A DNA stretch of 64,000 bases from QUBU01 sp021462865 (lineage in GTDB: Bacteria > Pseudomonadota > Gammaproteobacteria > Steroidobacterales > GCA-2729495), in the NCBI GenBank assembly GCA_021462865.1, contig JAJTYX010000023.1, positions 134,619-198,618 of the forward strand. The letters are read 5' to 3'. How positions within the stretch are numbered: the first letter of the stretch is position 1; every line of letters begins with the position of its first letter. The position numbers and the translations under genes are program-made. A model generated the notes under the pieces. It saw nothing but the letters and a program-made list of their open reading frames with translations. It was not told where the DNA came from and did no database searches. Positions 1 through 9,756 of this stretch are shown piece after piece.

Positions 1-8
1 CACAGCCA

Positions 9-1559
9 TCAGGCCGTACCGGATCGCGGTCGGGATGGTATGGCCTCGACCCCCTCCACGTCGTCCTCGTGCATATCCCCTGCCTCGATGTCCCGACGGT
101 TCCGTGCGTGATCGGAACGCTCCTCTTCGAGGCGGGCCAGGTACTCCGGAGTAACGTCACCGGTGACGTAGCGCCCGGAAAAACACGACGTATCGAATTC
201 CGCGATGTCGCCGTTGTCGTAGCGCACTGCACGCTCGAGATCGTCGAGGTCCTGGTACACGAGCCAGTCGGCACCGATGAACCGGGCCACTTCGGCGTCC
301 GTGCGCCCCGCGGCCACCAGTTCCCGCGCCGCGGGCATATCGATCCCGTAGACGTTCGGATACCGCACGGGCGGCGAAGCCGAGGCGAAATAAACACGCT
401 GCGCCCCCGCCTCCCGTGCCATTTCGATGATCTGGCGGGAAGTGGTACCCCGGACGATCGAATCGTCTACCAGGAGCACCTTCTTGTCGCGGAACTCGAG
501 ATCAATCGCGTTGAGCTTTCGCCGCACCGACTGCCTGCGGATCTCCTGTCCAGGCATGATGAATGTGCGGCCGATATACCGATTCTTGATGAACCCTTCG
601 CGATACTTGACACCCAGCCGGTGCGCAACCTCCAGCGCACTGGTCCGGCTCGAATCGGGGATCGGAATGACGACATCTATGTCGTGGTCAGGGCGTTCGC
701 GCAGAATCTTCTCAGCCAGCTGCTCGCCCATGCGCATCCGCGACTTGTAGACCGAGATCCGATCGATGATGGAGTCCGGCCGGGCAAAATAGACAAACTC
801 GAATATGCACGGTGAATAGCTGCGGGATGACCCACACTGTTGGCTGTGCAGCTTGCCGCTGCGTTCGATATACACGGCCTCACCTGGCATGACATCGCGG
901 ACGAACTCGAAGTCGAGCGCATCCATCGCCACGCTTTCCGAGGCGACCATGTATTCCGTTCCGCCCGGACTTTCCCGCTTGCCCAGGCAAACCGGTCGAA
1001 TGCCGTTGGGATCCCGGAACGCGACGATCCCGTGCCCGATGATCATGGCGACGACCGCATAGCCACCGCGGCAACGCCGGTGGACCCCCGAGACTGCTGC
1101 AAACACAGCCCTGGCCGTAAGCCGGCGACTGCCCTGGCGCTGCAGTTCGTCGGCGAAAACGTTCAACAGCGCTTCGGTGTCGGAGCCGGTATTGAGGTGC
1201 CGTCGGTCGTGATTGACAAGAAGCGTCTTGAGTTCCGTCGCATTCGTGAGGTTGCCATTGTGCGCAAGACAAATGCCGTACGGAGAATTCACATAGAACG
1301 GTTGAGCCTCGAGCGAGCTCGAACAGCCGGCGGTGGGGTAGCGTGTGTGGCCAATGCCCACGTTACCCTTGAGGCGCAACATGTGACGTTCCTGGAAGAC
1401 GTCACGCACCAGCCCGAGCGACTTCCGGCTGTAGAGGGTTCCGCCGTCCTCGGTGCTGATGCCTGCGGCATCCTGGCCACGATGCTGGAGGACGGTAAGC
1501 GCATCATAGATCGCCTGGTTCACCGGGCCCTGGGCGACGATGCCGACGATGCCACACAC
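9..1559 (-). CDS. purF: Amidophosphoribosyltransferase
   Basis: Catalyses the first committed step of purine synthesis, transferring glutamine amide nitrogen to PRPP. The protein is about 516 aa. I chose the GTG at 1559 because the next codon is Cys (CGIVGIV), the N-terminal nucleophile exposed when the initiator Met is removed; a GGAG lies about 11 nt upstream. The N-terminal half is the Ntn glutaminase domain. The C-terminal half carries the PRPP loop VLLVDDSIVRGTTS near residues 358-372. It is the last gene seen in the dedD-cvpA-purF run, with 7 bp to cvpA. The longer frame upstream of the GTG reads into cvpA and is not needed. Confidence 0.97.
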   Translation of the reverse strand: MCGIVGIVAQGPVNQAIYDALTVLQHRGQDAAGISTEDGGTLYSRKSLGLVRDVFQERHMLRLKGNVGIGHTRYPTAGCSSSLEAQPFYVNSPYGICLAHNGNLTNATELKTLLVNHDRRHLNTGSDTEALLNVFADELQRQGSRRLTARAVFAAVSGVHRRCRGGYAVVAMIIGHGIVAFRDPNGIRPVCLGKRESPGGTEYMVASESVAMDALDFEFVRDVMPGEAVYIERSGKLHSQQCGSSRSYSPCIFEFVYFARPDSIIDRISVYKSRMRMGEQLAEKILRERPDHDIDVVIPIPDSSRTSALEVAHRLGVKYREGFIKNRYIGRTFIMPGQEIRRQSVRRKLNAIDLEFRDKKVLLVDDSIVRGTTSRQIIEMAREAGAQRVYFASASPPVRYPNVYGIDMPAARELVAAGRTDAEVARFIGADWLVYQDLDDLERAVRYDNGDIAEFDTSCFSGRYVTGDVTPEYLARLEEERSDHARNRRDIEAGDMHEDDVEGVEAIPSRPRSGTA

Positions 1560-1566
1560 GTTTGGC

Positions 1567-2115
1567 TCAACTCCTGGCGCTGGTGTACCGGCCGCGCCGA
1601 TCGGGAACATCGAGGCGCGAGATCAGGCTCGAATGCCGCATGCCCTGCTGCGCCGCCTCGCGCAACGCATCGGCGGCAGGCGCGGCATACGGTATCAGTT
1701 TCGAACGCCGCCACCAAGGCGCCTCATCGAACCCTGCGGCTTCGAGAACAACGACTGCCAGAACCGCGACGAGTATGCCGCGAGCCAGTCCAAACACCAT
1801 CCCGATCACGCGATCGGCGCCAGCAAGCCGGGTACTGTGCAGGAGCATCCCGAGAAACCAGGCTGACAGCCCTCCTGCGAGTAATACGAGGCCGAGCAGG
1901 ATGAGTCGGGCCAGCCAGGGACGCAGCGGCTCGCTCGCCACAAAACCCGCCATGTACGGCGTGAGCATGTAGCCATAGCGGGAGGAGATCCAGATCGCGG
2001 CAACCCAGACCAGTAACGACATGGCCTCCCGGAAAAAACCGCGCATGACGCCGATGAGACACGACAGGGCCACGATGCCGATGAGTGCGAAATCGATCAA
2101 GGCCGGTCCCGTCAC
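1567..2115 (-). CDS. cvpA: CvpA family membrane protein
   Basis: A 182-aa inner-membrane protein of the CvpA (colicin V production) family. Several hydrophobic segments are visible, including one near residues 5-23, one spanning roughly 30-45 and two between 65 and 125, with a polar Arg-rich tail. The charged motif RGFFREA after the first segment is typical of the family. It sits between the SPOR-domain gene and purF, the standard gammaproteobacterial arrangement. The molecular role is not well defined; in E. coli it is linked to envelope homeostasis and colicin V export. Confidence 0.93.
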   Translation of the reverse strand: MTGPALIDFALIGIVALSCLIGVMRGFFREAMSLLVWVAAIWISSRYGYMLTPYMAGFVASEPLRPWLARLILLGLVLLAGGLSAWFLGMLLHSTRLAGADRVIGMVFGLARGILVAVLAVVVLEAAGFDEAPWWRRSKLIPYAAPAADALREAAQQGMRHSSLISRLDVPDRRGRYTSARS

Positions 2116-2135
2116 ATGCCTGCGCCCGTGCCTGC

Positions 2136-2786
2136 TTACTGCGAAACGACCTGTCCCTGGTGACCCGCTGCCGCCAGGCGCTTCGCCAGGCTGTTCGCTT
2201 CATCGCGAGAGGCCGACGGCCCAACCCGCACCCGGTGCATGGTCCGCCCTTCTTTGCTCGTTGCGCTGACGAATGCTTCGAAGCCTTGATCGCGAAGCCG
2301 GGTGGACAATCGGTCTGCATTACCCTTCTGCCCGAATGTGCCAACCTGAACCACCCATAGCCCGGCGCTTTTCGGCGTCGTACTCGCCGGCGCCACCGCG
2401 GATTCCGGCGGTGAAAGCGCGGGAACTGGCTTTGGGCGTGCAGGAGGCTCAGGTGCAACGGGTACCGCAACTTCCGGGGCTGCAGCCATGTGCCGGTCCA
2501 CCGGCGCCGCATCGGTCCGTCGCGGCGCCGGCTCCGCCGGCGCCGAGGGCGTAGCCGGAGCACTGGCCGGCCCGGGCACGGATGATGCAGCCACGGCGGG
2601 CTTGCCCGGCACCGACTCGCCGAGATGGAAGGTATGCGTGCGAATGTCGTCGCCGCGCTGGGCAGGGAGTGGCGGCTCTTCTGCGGGCGGCGATGGCCCG
2701 CCATCGAGAATCATCGGACCGACCACGACCAGCGCAACGATCAGGACGCCGGCTCCGATCATCCGTTCCTGCAACCTGCGATCCAT
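2136..2786 (-). CDS. dedD: SPOR-domain protein, DedD-like
   Basis: A 216-aa bitopic inner-membrane protein. One N-terminal membrane segment (about residues 10-28) is followed by a Pro/Ala-rich linker and a C-terminal SPOR domain from about residue 142 to the end (LWVVQVGTFGQKGNADRLS). SPOR domains bind glycan strands lacking stem peptides at the division septum, so a role at the septum is likely. The position between folC and cvpA matches dedD in E. coli and Pseudomonas. The linker is low-complexity and would align poorly. Confidence 0.9.
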   Translation of the reverse strand: MDRRLQERMIGAGVLIVALVVVGPMILDGGPSPPAEEPPLPAQRGDDIRTHTFHLGESVPGKPAVAASSVPGPASAPATPSAPAEPAPRRTDAAPVDRHMAAAPEVAVPVAPEPPARPKPVPALSPPESAVAPASTTPKSAGLWVVQVGTFGQKGNADRLSTRLRDQGFEAFVSATSKEGRTMHRVRVGPSASRDEANSLAKRLAAAGHQGQVVSQ

Positions 2787-2813
2787 GCCTGACTGCGTCT
2801 CGCGCGTGGCGCT

Positions 2814-4079
2814 TCAGTATATGCCAAGCCAGCGCAGCGCGGGCCCGACGATCCGGAACGAACCACAGACCACGATCCGCCCGCCGGGAACCGTCAACTC
2901 ACGGGCCTTCGCCAGCGCTCCTTCAACCGGCTCGATCGCTGTGACGTCGCCTGCACCGAGAGCACGCAGTCGCGCAGCGATCGCTGCGGCAGCCTGCGCC
3001 CGTGTGTCCTCGACCGTGCAGACGACCCAGCGGCGCGCAAATTGCCCCAACTGCTCGGGAAATGCCTCGAGACACTTGTCGCCGAGCAGCCCCAGTACGA
3101 TCGTGGTGTCTGCGACCGGATCGAGCGTCTCGAGTTGCGCACGCAACGTCGCAACGGCCTGGGGATTATGGGCAACGTCGAGCACCCACTGGCGGTCACC
3201 CTCCACGCGCTGAAAGCGTCCGGGCTGCGCGGCACCGGCGACCGCCGCGTTGACACGAACGGGATCTGCAATCACAGAGGCGTCGAATTGCTCCATGGCG
3301 GCCAGGGCTATGCTGATGTTGCGCAACTGGGCCACGGTCGCGCCCGCCGGGTACGCCATCCCGGCGAACGTCGCTCGCTCGCCCCGCCATTCCCAGCAGG
3401 GCCGCGACGGCGTGAAGTCGAACCGCTCGCCAAGACAGCGCAATATGGCGCCACGCTCCCGGGCCGTGCGACGGATCGCGTCGGGCACCGGCCAGTCTCC
3501 GTAGAACCCGTCGCGAGCGGGGCGCAGGATGCCTGCCTTCTCGGCAGCGATCGCTTCCACTGTGTCTCCGAGATACTGCTGGTGATCCAGACTGATCGTC
3601 GTGATCAGCGCGTAGTCCGCATCGATGATGTTCACGGCATCCAGGCGTCCACCCATGCCCACCTCGAGCACCCAGGCGTCGCAGCCGTGCTCCCGGAACA
3701 CCTCGAAAGCCGCGAGCGTGCCGAACTCGAAGAAGGTCAGCCGTGTGTCCCCGCGCGCCGCCTCCACCCGCTCGAATGCGCGCTGCAGCGTCCCGTCCGC
3801 GACCGCCTGCCCCCGGATGCGCATGCGTTCGTTGTACGTCAACAGGTGCGGTGACGTATAAACCCCCGTATTCCGGCCGGCGGCGAGCAGGAACTGCTCC
3901 AGCAGACCGACCGTCGAACCCTTGCCGTTCGTACCGGCCACCGTGAAAACCGGACCTTGCGGTCGAGGGCTGGCGAGCCGGCCAGCCACCGCCCTGACCC
4001 GGTCCAGGCCGAGATCAATCGATCGCGGGTGCAGCGACTCCTGCCATCGGAGCCACTGCTCAAGGGATCGCCCGGTCAT
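2814..4079 (-). CDS. folC: Folylpolyglutamate synthase / dihydrofolate synthase
   Basis: A 421-aa Mur-ligase-family enzyme that makes dihydrofolate from dihydropteroate and glutamate and then adds further glutamates. The P-loop GTNGKGST is at residues 49-56, and VGMGGRLDAVN follows further on, as in other FolC proteins. It lies 7 bp downstream of accD and 27 bp upstream of dedD, so accD-folC-dedD are probably cotranscribed. Length is normal for the family. Confidence 0.97.
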   Translation of the reverse strand: MTGRSLEQWLRWQESLHPRSIDLGLDRVRAVAGRLASPRPQGPVFTVAGTNGKGSTVGLLEQFLLAAGRNTGVYTSPHLLTYNERMRIRGQAVADGTLQRAFERVEAARGDTRLTFFEFGTLAAFEVFREHGCDAWVLEVGMGGRLDAVNIIDADYALITTISLDHQQYLGDTVEAIAAEKAGILRPARDGFYGDWPVPDAIRRTARERGAILRCLGERFDFTPSRPCWEWRGERATFAGMAYPAGATVAQLRNISIALAAMEQFDASVIADPVRVNAAVAGAAQPGRFQRVEGDRQWVLDVAHNPQAVATLRAQLETLDPVADTTIVLGLLGDKCLEAFPEQLGQFARRWVVCTVEDTRAQAAAAIAARLRALGAGDVTAIEPVEGALAKARELTVPGGRIVVCGSFRIVGPALRWLGIY

Positions 4080-4086
4080 CGCGGCT

Positions 4087-4950
4087 TCAGCTTTCGGGTG
4101 GCGGCCGCTTGGTCAGCTTTGCCAGGAGAATCGCGATTTCGTCACGCATAGCGCGGCGGTCGACGATCCGGTCGATGGCGCCGTGTTCGAGCAGGAACTC
4201 GCTGCGCTGGAACCCTTCCGGCAGTGTCTCGCGAACGGTCTGCTGTATGACGCGTGGCCCGGCGAACCCGATGAGCGCTTTCGGCTCGGCAATGTTCAGG
4301 TCGCCGAGCATCCCGAGGCTGGCAGAAACTCCGCCGGTCGTTGGATCGGTCAGCACGGAAACGAACGGAATTCGCGCCTCCGACAATGCTGCAAGTACAG
4401 CACTCGTCTTGGCCATCTGCATCAGCGAAAACAGCGCTTCCTGCATGCGAGCCCCACCACTCGCAGAAAAACTGATCAGCGGCATTTTGTTGTCCCGGCT
4501 GTAGGTCGCGGCGCGCGCGAACTTCTCACCCACGACCGACCCCATCGAGCCACCCATGAATCGAAACTCGAAGGCGCACGCCACCACCGGCTGCCCCTTG
4601 AGGAGCCCGGTCATGGCCACCAGCGCATCGTTCTCCCCGGTATCCTTCTGGGCCTGAGCAATGCGATCGCGGTAGCGTTTGCTGTCGCGAAAACGCAGCG
4701 GATCCTGCGGCATCAGGCGCTCCGCGATCTCCCGTCCCGAGTCCGGATCAAGGAACACTTCCAGCCGGCTGCGTGCCGACAGCCGCATATGGTGATCACA
4801 CTTGGGGCAGACATAGAGATTGCGCTCCAGCTCGGCCCGGTAGAGCTGGGCGCCGCATTCGGGACACTTGATCCAGATACCCTCCGGCACGGAGCGCGTC
4901 TTGCGCTCCGTCTTGATCCGGGACGGCATCAGCTTTTCGAACCAGGTCAT
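4087..4950 (-). CDS. accD: Acetyl-CoA carboxylase carboxyltransferase subunit beta
   Basis: The beta subunit of the carboxyltransferase half of acetyl-CoA carboxylase, which forms malonyl-CoA for fatty acid synthesis together with AccA. The 287-aa protein has an N-terminal zinc ribbon with C29, C32, C48 and C51, followed by a crotonase-like carboxyltransferase fold (SASGGARMQEALFSL). In many Pseudomonas genomes trpF or trpBA lie between truA and accD; here only 27 bp separate accD from truA. Confidence 0.97.
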   Translation of the reverse strand: MTWFEKLMPSRIKTERKTRSVPEGIWIKCPECGAQLYRAELERNLYVCPKCDHHMRLSARSRLEVFLDPDSGREIAERLMPQDPLRFRDSKRYRDRIAQAQKDTGENDALVAMTGLLKGQPVVACAFEFRFMGGSMGSVVGEKFARAATYSRDNKMPLISFSASGGARMQEALFSLMQMAKTSAVLAALSEARIPFVSVLTDPTTGGVSASLGMLGDLNIAEPKALIGFAGPRVIQQTVRETLPEGFQRSEFLLEHGAIDRIVDRRAMRDEIAILLAKLTKRPPPES

Positions 4951-4977
4951 TGGCTGTGCATGATAATCAAGAGAGTC

Positions 4978-5763
4978 TCACGGATCACCGTAGCGAAACT
5001 GCGCCGGCTGCGGTATGCCGTGCGCCTCAGGGTATCTGACACGCGTGAGATAAAGCCCGGCGGCCTCGGCAGTGACGCCGCCTTCCCGACGGTCACGGCT
5101 TTCCAGGACGTGACGGAGCCAGTCCGGGGATGCCTCCCGGCGCCCGATCCGGACGAGTGATCCGACAATATTTCTCACCATGTGGTGAAGGAACGCATTG
5201 GCGCGACACTTTACGACAATGAACGGGCCGCAACGACGCAATGTAAGGGTGTGGATCTCGCGAACCGGCGAACCCGCCTGGCATTGTGCCGCACGAAAAG
5301 CACTGAAATCGTGCTCTCCGACCAGGATTCGGGCGGCTGCCTGCATGGCCGGAAGATCGAGCTCGGAATGCACCCACCAGGCGCGGTTGTGGTACAGGGC
5401 CGAGCGCTCCGTGCGGGTGAAAATCAGATAGTGATAGGTTCGCGCAAGTGCCGCGTACCGGGCATGGAATGCCTCGGTCACGAGATGCACCCACGAAATG
5501 CTGATCTGGGCCGGCAGATTGCTGTTCAGCCCGCGCAGCCATGATCGCAAGGTGCGTTGGGCGGTCGAATCGAAGTGTCCCACCTGTCCGGTCGCATGCA
5601 CACCGGCATCGGTACGTCCGGCCGCGACCACCGTCACGGACTCATCGGCCACCCGTGAAGCTGCCAACTCCACCGCAGCCTGAATGGATGCCGCGTGGTT
5701 CTGGCGCTGCCAGCCGCAGAAGTCCGTGCCGAGATATTCGATTCCGATCGCGACACGTGGCAT
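4978..5763 (-). CDS. truA: tRNA pseudouridine(38-40) synthase
   Basis: Isomerises uridines 38-40 in the anticodon arm of many tRNAs. The 261-aa protein begins with the usual TruA pattern, and the catalytic Asp is D52 in AGRTDAGVHATGQ. Length is normal. It lies downstream of fimV and upstream of accD, an order shared with Pseudomonas. An Arg/Ser-rich C-terminal tail (about residues 215-261) varies in the family. Confidence 0.96.
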   Translation of the reverse strand: MPRVAIGIEYLGTDFCGWQRQNHAASIQAAVELAASRVADESVTVVAAGRTDAGVHATGQVGHFDSTAQRTLRSWLRGLNSNLPAQISISWVHLVTEAFHARYAALARTYHYLIFTRTERSALYHNRAWWVHSELDLPAMQAAARILVGEHDFSAFRAAQCQAGSPVREIHTLTLRRCGPFIVVKCRANAFLHHMVRNIVGSLVRIGRREASPDWLRHVLESRDRREGGVTAEAAGLYLTRVRYPEAHGIPQPAQFRYGDP

Positions 5764-5838
5764 CTGCGTAGATTCGTGCTTGTCGCCACAGGCTCGCGCT
5801 GCGGGCGCGCCGTCGGTTACCAGGCCACGCGGAGGTAG

Positions 5839-8631
5839 CTAGCTGTCGAGCCCGTCGAGCAGCTGGCGCGCCGCCTGGCGCTGGTCGGGATCGCCTTCGT
5901 CGATGACCTCGTTGAGAATGCTCCGCGCACCGTCGGGGTCACCCATATCCAGATAGGCCCGGGCCAGGTCCAGCTTCGTTCCGACCTCGGTCATCGTCGC
6001 GTCGTCCGGACCCTTGGCGCCGATCGCTCGCAGGCTGGTGGCCGTCAGGTCCGACTGCGCGCCCGGATCCACACTGAAGTCGATATCGAGGTTCAGCGCC
6101 TCCAGGTCATCGTTGGTCGCGCTCAGCTCGGCACTGAGCGGCGAACCGCCGGTACGCGGTTGCTCGACCGTGTCCTCCGGGCTGTCTGCAACGCCCTTGA
6201 AGACCCCACTCTTGCTGATCGCATTGGTGAGATGGGTGAGGGGCGGGCCTTTCTCCATCTCTGCAGTGGATTCCTCGCCCTCAGCGCTGGCGCTTCCCGC
6301 ACTGAGGTCAAAATCCAGGCTGGCCGCGTCCTCAGGCAATGCCTCCTGCAGACCCGTGGCCATGTCGCGTGCAGCATCGTCCAGCCCGGTCAGGTCGAGA
6401 CCGAGATCTTCCAGATCGATTTCAGCGGTCTGATCCGCGCGCTCGTCGGTGCCCGGAATATGCAAGCGTGCCGTAGCGCTGGTCCCGGCAGACGCATGAC
6501 TGACCTCCATGGTCGGCGTTTCCATCGTGCTGTCGCCCGTCCGGGTCTCGATCGTTGGCGTCTCGATCGTCGAGGTCAACGCCGCGTTCTGCACGGTAGG
6601 CGACTCACGCGTCGCAGCCGTGTCGAAAGCAGGGACTTCTATGGTAGGGATTTCCTGCGTCTGGGCCGTCGACCCGCGCCAGGTCGGCTCTGCGATCCGG
6701 GTGGCTGCACCCGTGTCTGCATCGCTCGCGAAGTCCCCGCCGAGATCGAAATCAAGAGCCCCGGTATCACCACCGAGTTCCAGGTCCACGTCCCCACCGC
6801 TGTCACCGGACAGGTCGAGGTCCATTTCGGCGGCCTCCTGGGCAGCCGCCCCGGCAAACAGCGCCTCGTTCGGGCACAGCTGCTTGCCCATGATCAGCAC
6901 CCGTTTCCAGTCCGGGTCCGCATCATTGCCAATGCGCTCCCGCAGGGCGCGCGCCTCTTTCAGGAATCCGTCGCGGTTCTCCCAGACGAAAAACACGTCG
7001 AGAAGCTTCAGGCGCAGATCACGTCGCCCGGGCTCGCGTCCGACCGCGGCCGTGAGCAGATCGGCCGCCTGGTCGTACAGCCCGTAGGCCATGTGGAAGT
7101 CCGCTTCGGCAAGCGGGTCGGCCTGATCGAGATTGACCGGAGCATCGGTACTGATCGTGCGCTCCAGCGGCAACTCGTCGTCACCGCGCGCCAATGCGCG
7201 TCGCTCGAAGCGCCCGCTCGCGCGGGCAGGTTCTTCGTGCACGATCATGGTGCTGGTTGCCGAACCTGCTTCAGCAGCTTCCCGGGACGCACCGGTTCGC
7301 GTGGCCGGGGGAGTCCATGTCCCCGGCTCTTCGGCTCCAGACCGTCGCCTGGCGACGAACAGGGTGCCGACGAGAACCAGGGCGGCGGGAATCCACAGCC
7401 ACGGCGACAGCAGGAGGTCGCCAATCCGGCTGAACAAGCCGGGACCCTTCTCGGGCGTCGGCCGCGCCGGCGCGGGTTGGGTCACCGCTGCGGGCGGGGC
7501 GGTCTCCGCGGGCCGCTCGATGGGTGTTTCTGCAGGGGTCTCTGCCGGGGTCTCCGCGGTGGTAACGCCTTCGTCCGCCGGCGGTGCGACAGGGGGCGCC
7601 GCTGGTGCCGGCTCGGCCTCGACCGCAACCTCGCCCTCCAGGGCGGCAACGCGGTCGCGCAGCGCCTTCAGTTCCGCGTCCCTGACCTGGATCTGGCGCC
7701 GGCTTTCCTCGAGCTCCGCCTGCAGCGCTTCGTCTTTGCGGGCAGCAGTCTCGCCAGGGGGCGCAGCCGGGGCGGTTTCGGGTGGCGGCACGAGTTCCAG
7801 CCGCGCCGGAGCCTCGGCCGGTGTGCCAGCCGCTCCCCGCCACTCACGGTTCTGGCGGCCGACCTCAGTGGCCGCATCAGCGCGTCCCAGGCCCTGAACG
7901 CTCGACCCTTCCGGGATGCGCAGGACAGCTCCCGCGCGTAATCGATTGATATTGCCCGCGAAGGCCTCCGGGTTGGCGCGATAGATCGACACCATCATCT
8001 GATTGATGTCGGCACCATCCGGTCGATACTGCTCGGCGATGCCCCACAGTGTTTCATTGCGGGTCACGAGGTGCGTGCCCGCCGGGCCCGGCCGAGGAGC
8101 CGCTGCCTGGTCCGGCGGCGGTACTGGAGCGCTCTCCCGGGAGGCGGGTGGCGGGCTGACTGCCGGTACCGCCCGGGCCGGTTCGGCAGGTGCAGCAACC
8201 GGCGTCTCCACGGATTGCTCGACGGCGGCCGCACCCGCGAAATCGGGCGGATCGAGCAGAACAGTGAACTCGCGCAGCAGGCGGCCCTGCCCCCAGCGCA
8301 CATCCAGCAGCAGGGATACGAACGGCTCGGCGACCGGACGGGTCGAGGTGACCCGGATCACACCGCCACCCGAACCTTCCGTCACCGTAAACCGCAGGTC
8401 GCCCAGGAACGCGGGCCTTGGCAGGCCGTACTGCGAAAAAGTCTCGGGCGATGCCAGGGTAACCGTCAGCCCGGCCAGCTCATCGGCCACGTCCGCGGTT
8501 ACGGGTATCTCCGCTGCCAACGGCTGGTTGAGGTACGAGCGGGCCTGGATCTCGCCGAGGCCAAGGGCCGCCGCGCAGGTCGGCAGCATCACCGCCAGCG
8601 CAATGGTCGTGGATGCGGGAATTCGTGACAT
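5839..8631 (-). CDS. fimV: FimV-family peptidoglycan-binding hub protein
   Basis: A 930-aa polar-organising protein for type IV pili and twitching, judged by domain order. A signal peptide lies at residues 1-23 (cleavage near TCAAALG). The FimV N-terminal domain begins LGLGEIQARSYLNQPL, and a LysM domain lies at about residues 185-243. A Pro/Ala/Glu coiled region follows, then one membrane segment near 412-437. A long acidic Thr/Glu/Asp-rich cytoplasmic region leads to the conserved C-terminal FimV helix-turn-helix repeat (TKLDLARAYLDMGDPDGAR). I chose the ATG at 8631 because it starts directly at the signal peptide; the frame stays open 96 nt further upstream but would add an unlikely N-terminus. 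Confidence 0.92.
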   Translation of the reverse strand: MSRIPASTTIALAVMLPTCAAALGLGEIQARSYLNQPLAAEIPVTADVADELAGLTVTLASPETFSQYGLPRPAFLGDLRFTVTEGSGGGVIRVTSTRPVAEPFVSLLLDVRWGQGRLLREFTVLLDPPDFAGAAAVEQSVETPVAAPAEPARAVPAVSPPPASRESAPVPPPDQAAAPRPGPAGTHLVTRNETLWGIAEQYRPDGADINQMMVSIYRANPEAFAGNINRLRAGAVLRIPEGSSVQGLGRADAATEVGRQNREWRGAAGTPAEAPARLELVPPPETAPAAPPGETAARKDEALQAELEESRRQIQVRDAELKALRDRVAALEGEVAVEAEPAPAAPPVAPPADEGVTTAETPAETPAETPIERPAETAPPAAVTQPAPARPTPEKGPGLFSRIGDLLLSPWLWIPAALVLVGTLFVARRRSGAEEPGTWTPPATRTGASREAAEAGSATSTMIVHEEPARASGRFERRALARGDDELPLERTISTDAPVNLDQADPLAEADFHMAYGLYDQAADLLTAAVGREPGRRDLRLKLLDVFFVWENRDGFLKEARALRERIGNDADPDWKRVLIMGKQLCPNEALFAGAAAQEAAEMDLDLSGDSGGDVDLELGGDTGALDFDLGGDFASDADTGAATRIAEPTWRGSTAQTQEIPTIEVPAFDTAATRESPTVQNAALTSTIETPTIETRTGDSTMETPTMEVSHASAGTSATARLHIPGTDERADQTAEIDLEDLGLDLTGLDDAARDMATGLQEALPEDAASLDFDLSAGSASAEGEESTAEMEKGPPLTHLTNAISKSGVFKGVADSPEDTVEQPRTGGSPLSAELSATNDDLEALNLDIDFSVDPGAQSDLTATSLRAIGAKGPDDATMTEVGTKLDLARAYLDMGDPDGARSILNEVIDEGDPDQRQAARQLLDGLDS

Positions 8632-8725
8632 CACCGGTCCCCGAATGAGAAGTCGTTCAGCCCCACGAAGAAGAGGCGCAACAGACAGCGCACAAAACGG
8701 TCGCAAACCCCTGAAAATCCAATTC

Positions 8726-8754
8726 ACTATAGCCTAAAAGCAATCCCGTACCAA
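8726..8754 (-). promoter_or_regulatory. Probable sigma-70 promoter for fimV
   Basis: On the minus strand a TTGGTA box (8749-8754) is followed after 17 bp by TATAGT (8726-8731), about 95 nt before the fimV start chosen here. The element overlaps the last codons of asd. It supports independent transcription of fimV and argues against translation starting further upstream. Confidence 0.5.
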
Positions 8755-9756
8755 ACGCTCCGCGATCTGCACGCTATTGAGGGCCGCGCCCTTGCGGATA
8801 TTGTCCGCAACCACCCACATGCTGATGCCGCGGTCACAGGATATATCCTCACGGATGCGCCCCACGAAGACATTATCGCGCTCCGCGGCCTCCGTCACAG
8901 CGGTCGGATAGCCGCCGAGCCGGGCCTCATCGAGCACAGTAATGCCAGGCGCGCGTGACAGCAGGTCACGCACCGCAGCGGCCGAGATCTTCTCCCGCGT
9001 CTCGATGTGCACGGCCTCCGAATGCCCGATAAAGACCGGGACCCGCACCGCCGTGGGGTTCACGCGGATCTGCTCGTCGCCGAGAATCTTGCGCGTCTCC
9101 CAGACCATTTTCATCTCTTCCTTCGTATAACCATTGGCCTGGAACTCGTCGATGTGCGGGACGACGTTGAAGGCAATCGGCCTGGCCGCGCCGTCGGGCC
9201 GAACCGCCCGGCCGGCGAGTGCTTCGCCCGCCTGTTCACGCAGCACCTGCATGGAGCGCCGGCCCGCTCCCGATACCGACTGATAAGTGGCCACGTTGAC
9301 CCGCGTGATGCCGACCGCGTCGTAGATCGGCTTGAGCGCAACCACCATCTGGATGGTCGAGCAGTTCGGGTTAGCAATGATGTTCTTTGGCGGATACTCC
9401 GCTATCGCCTGGGGATTGACCTCCGGTACCACCAGCGGGATATCGGGCTCGTAACGGAACCGCGACGTATTGTCGATGACCACGCAACCGGTGGCGCCGG
9501 CACGTGGCGCATGAACAGCGGAAACACTGGCGCCGGCCGAGAACAGCCCGATCTGCACCCCGGTGAAATCGAAGCGGGTGACGTCCTGAACGGCCAGCTC
9601 CTCACCGCGGAACCGCACGACCTTCCCCACCGAGCGTTCGCTCGCCAGCGGGACCAGGCGGGAAACCGGAAAATCCCGCTCCTCGAGGACGCGGAGCAGC
9701 GTCTCGCCGACCAAACCGGTGGCGCCCAGAATGGCGACACTGTAACCCTTGCTCAT
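8734..9756 (-). CDS. asd: Aspartate-semialdehyde dehydrogenase
   Basis: Reduces aspartyl phosphate to aspartate semialdehyde, feeding lysine, diaminopimelate, threonine and methionine synthesis. The 340-aa protein has the NADP-binding GATGLVGE at residues 11-18 and the catalytic Cys at C132 in NPNCSTIQ. The HSEAVHIE motif near residue 245 completes the active-site region. It belongs to the asd/usg superfamily; the intact active site argues for a functional Asd rather than a Usg paralogue. Confidence 0.94.
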   Translation of the reverse strand: MSKGYSVAILGATGLVGETLLRVLEERDFPVSRLVPLASERSVGKVVRFRGEELAVQDVTRFDFTGVQIGLFSAGASVSAVHAPRAGATGCVVIDNTSRFRYEPDIPLVVPEVNPQAIAEYPPKNIIANPNCSTIQMVVALKPIYDAVGITRVNVATYQSVSGAGRRSMQVLREQAGEALAGRAVRPDGAARPIAFNVVPHIDEFQANGYTKEEMKMVWETRKILGDEQIRVNPTAVRVPVFIGHSEAVHIETREKISAAAVRDLLSRAPGITVLDEARLGGYPTAVTEAAERDNVFVGRIREDISCDRGISMWVVADNIRKGAALNSVQIAERLVRDCF

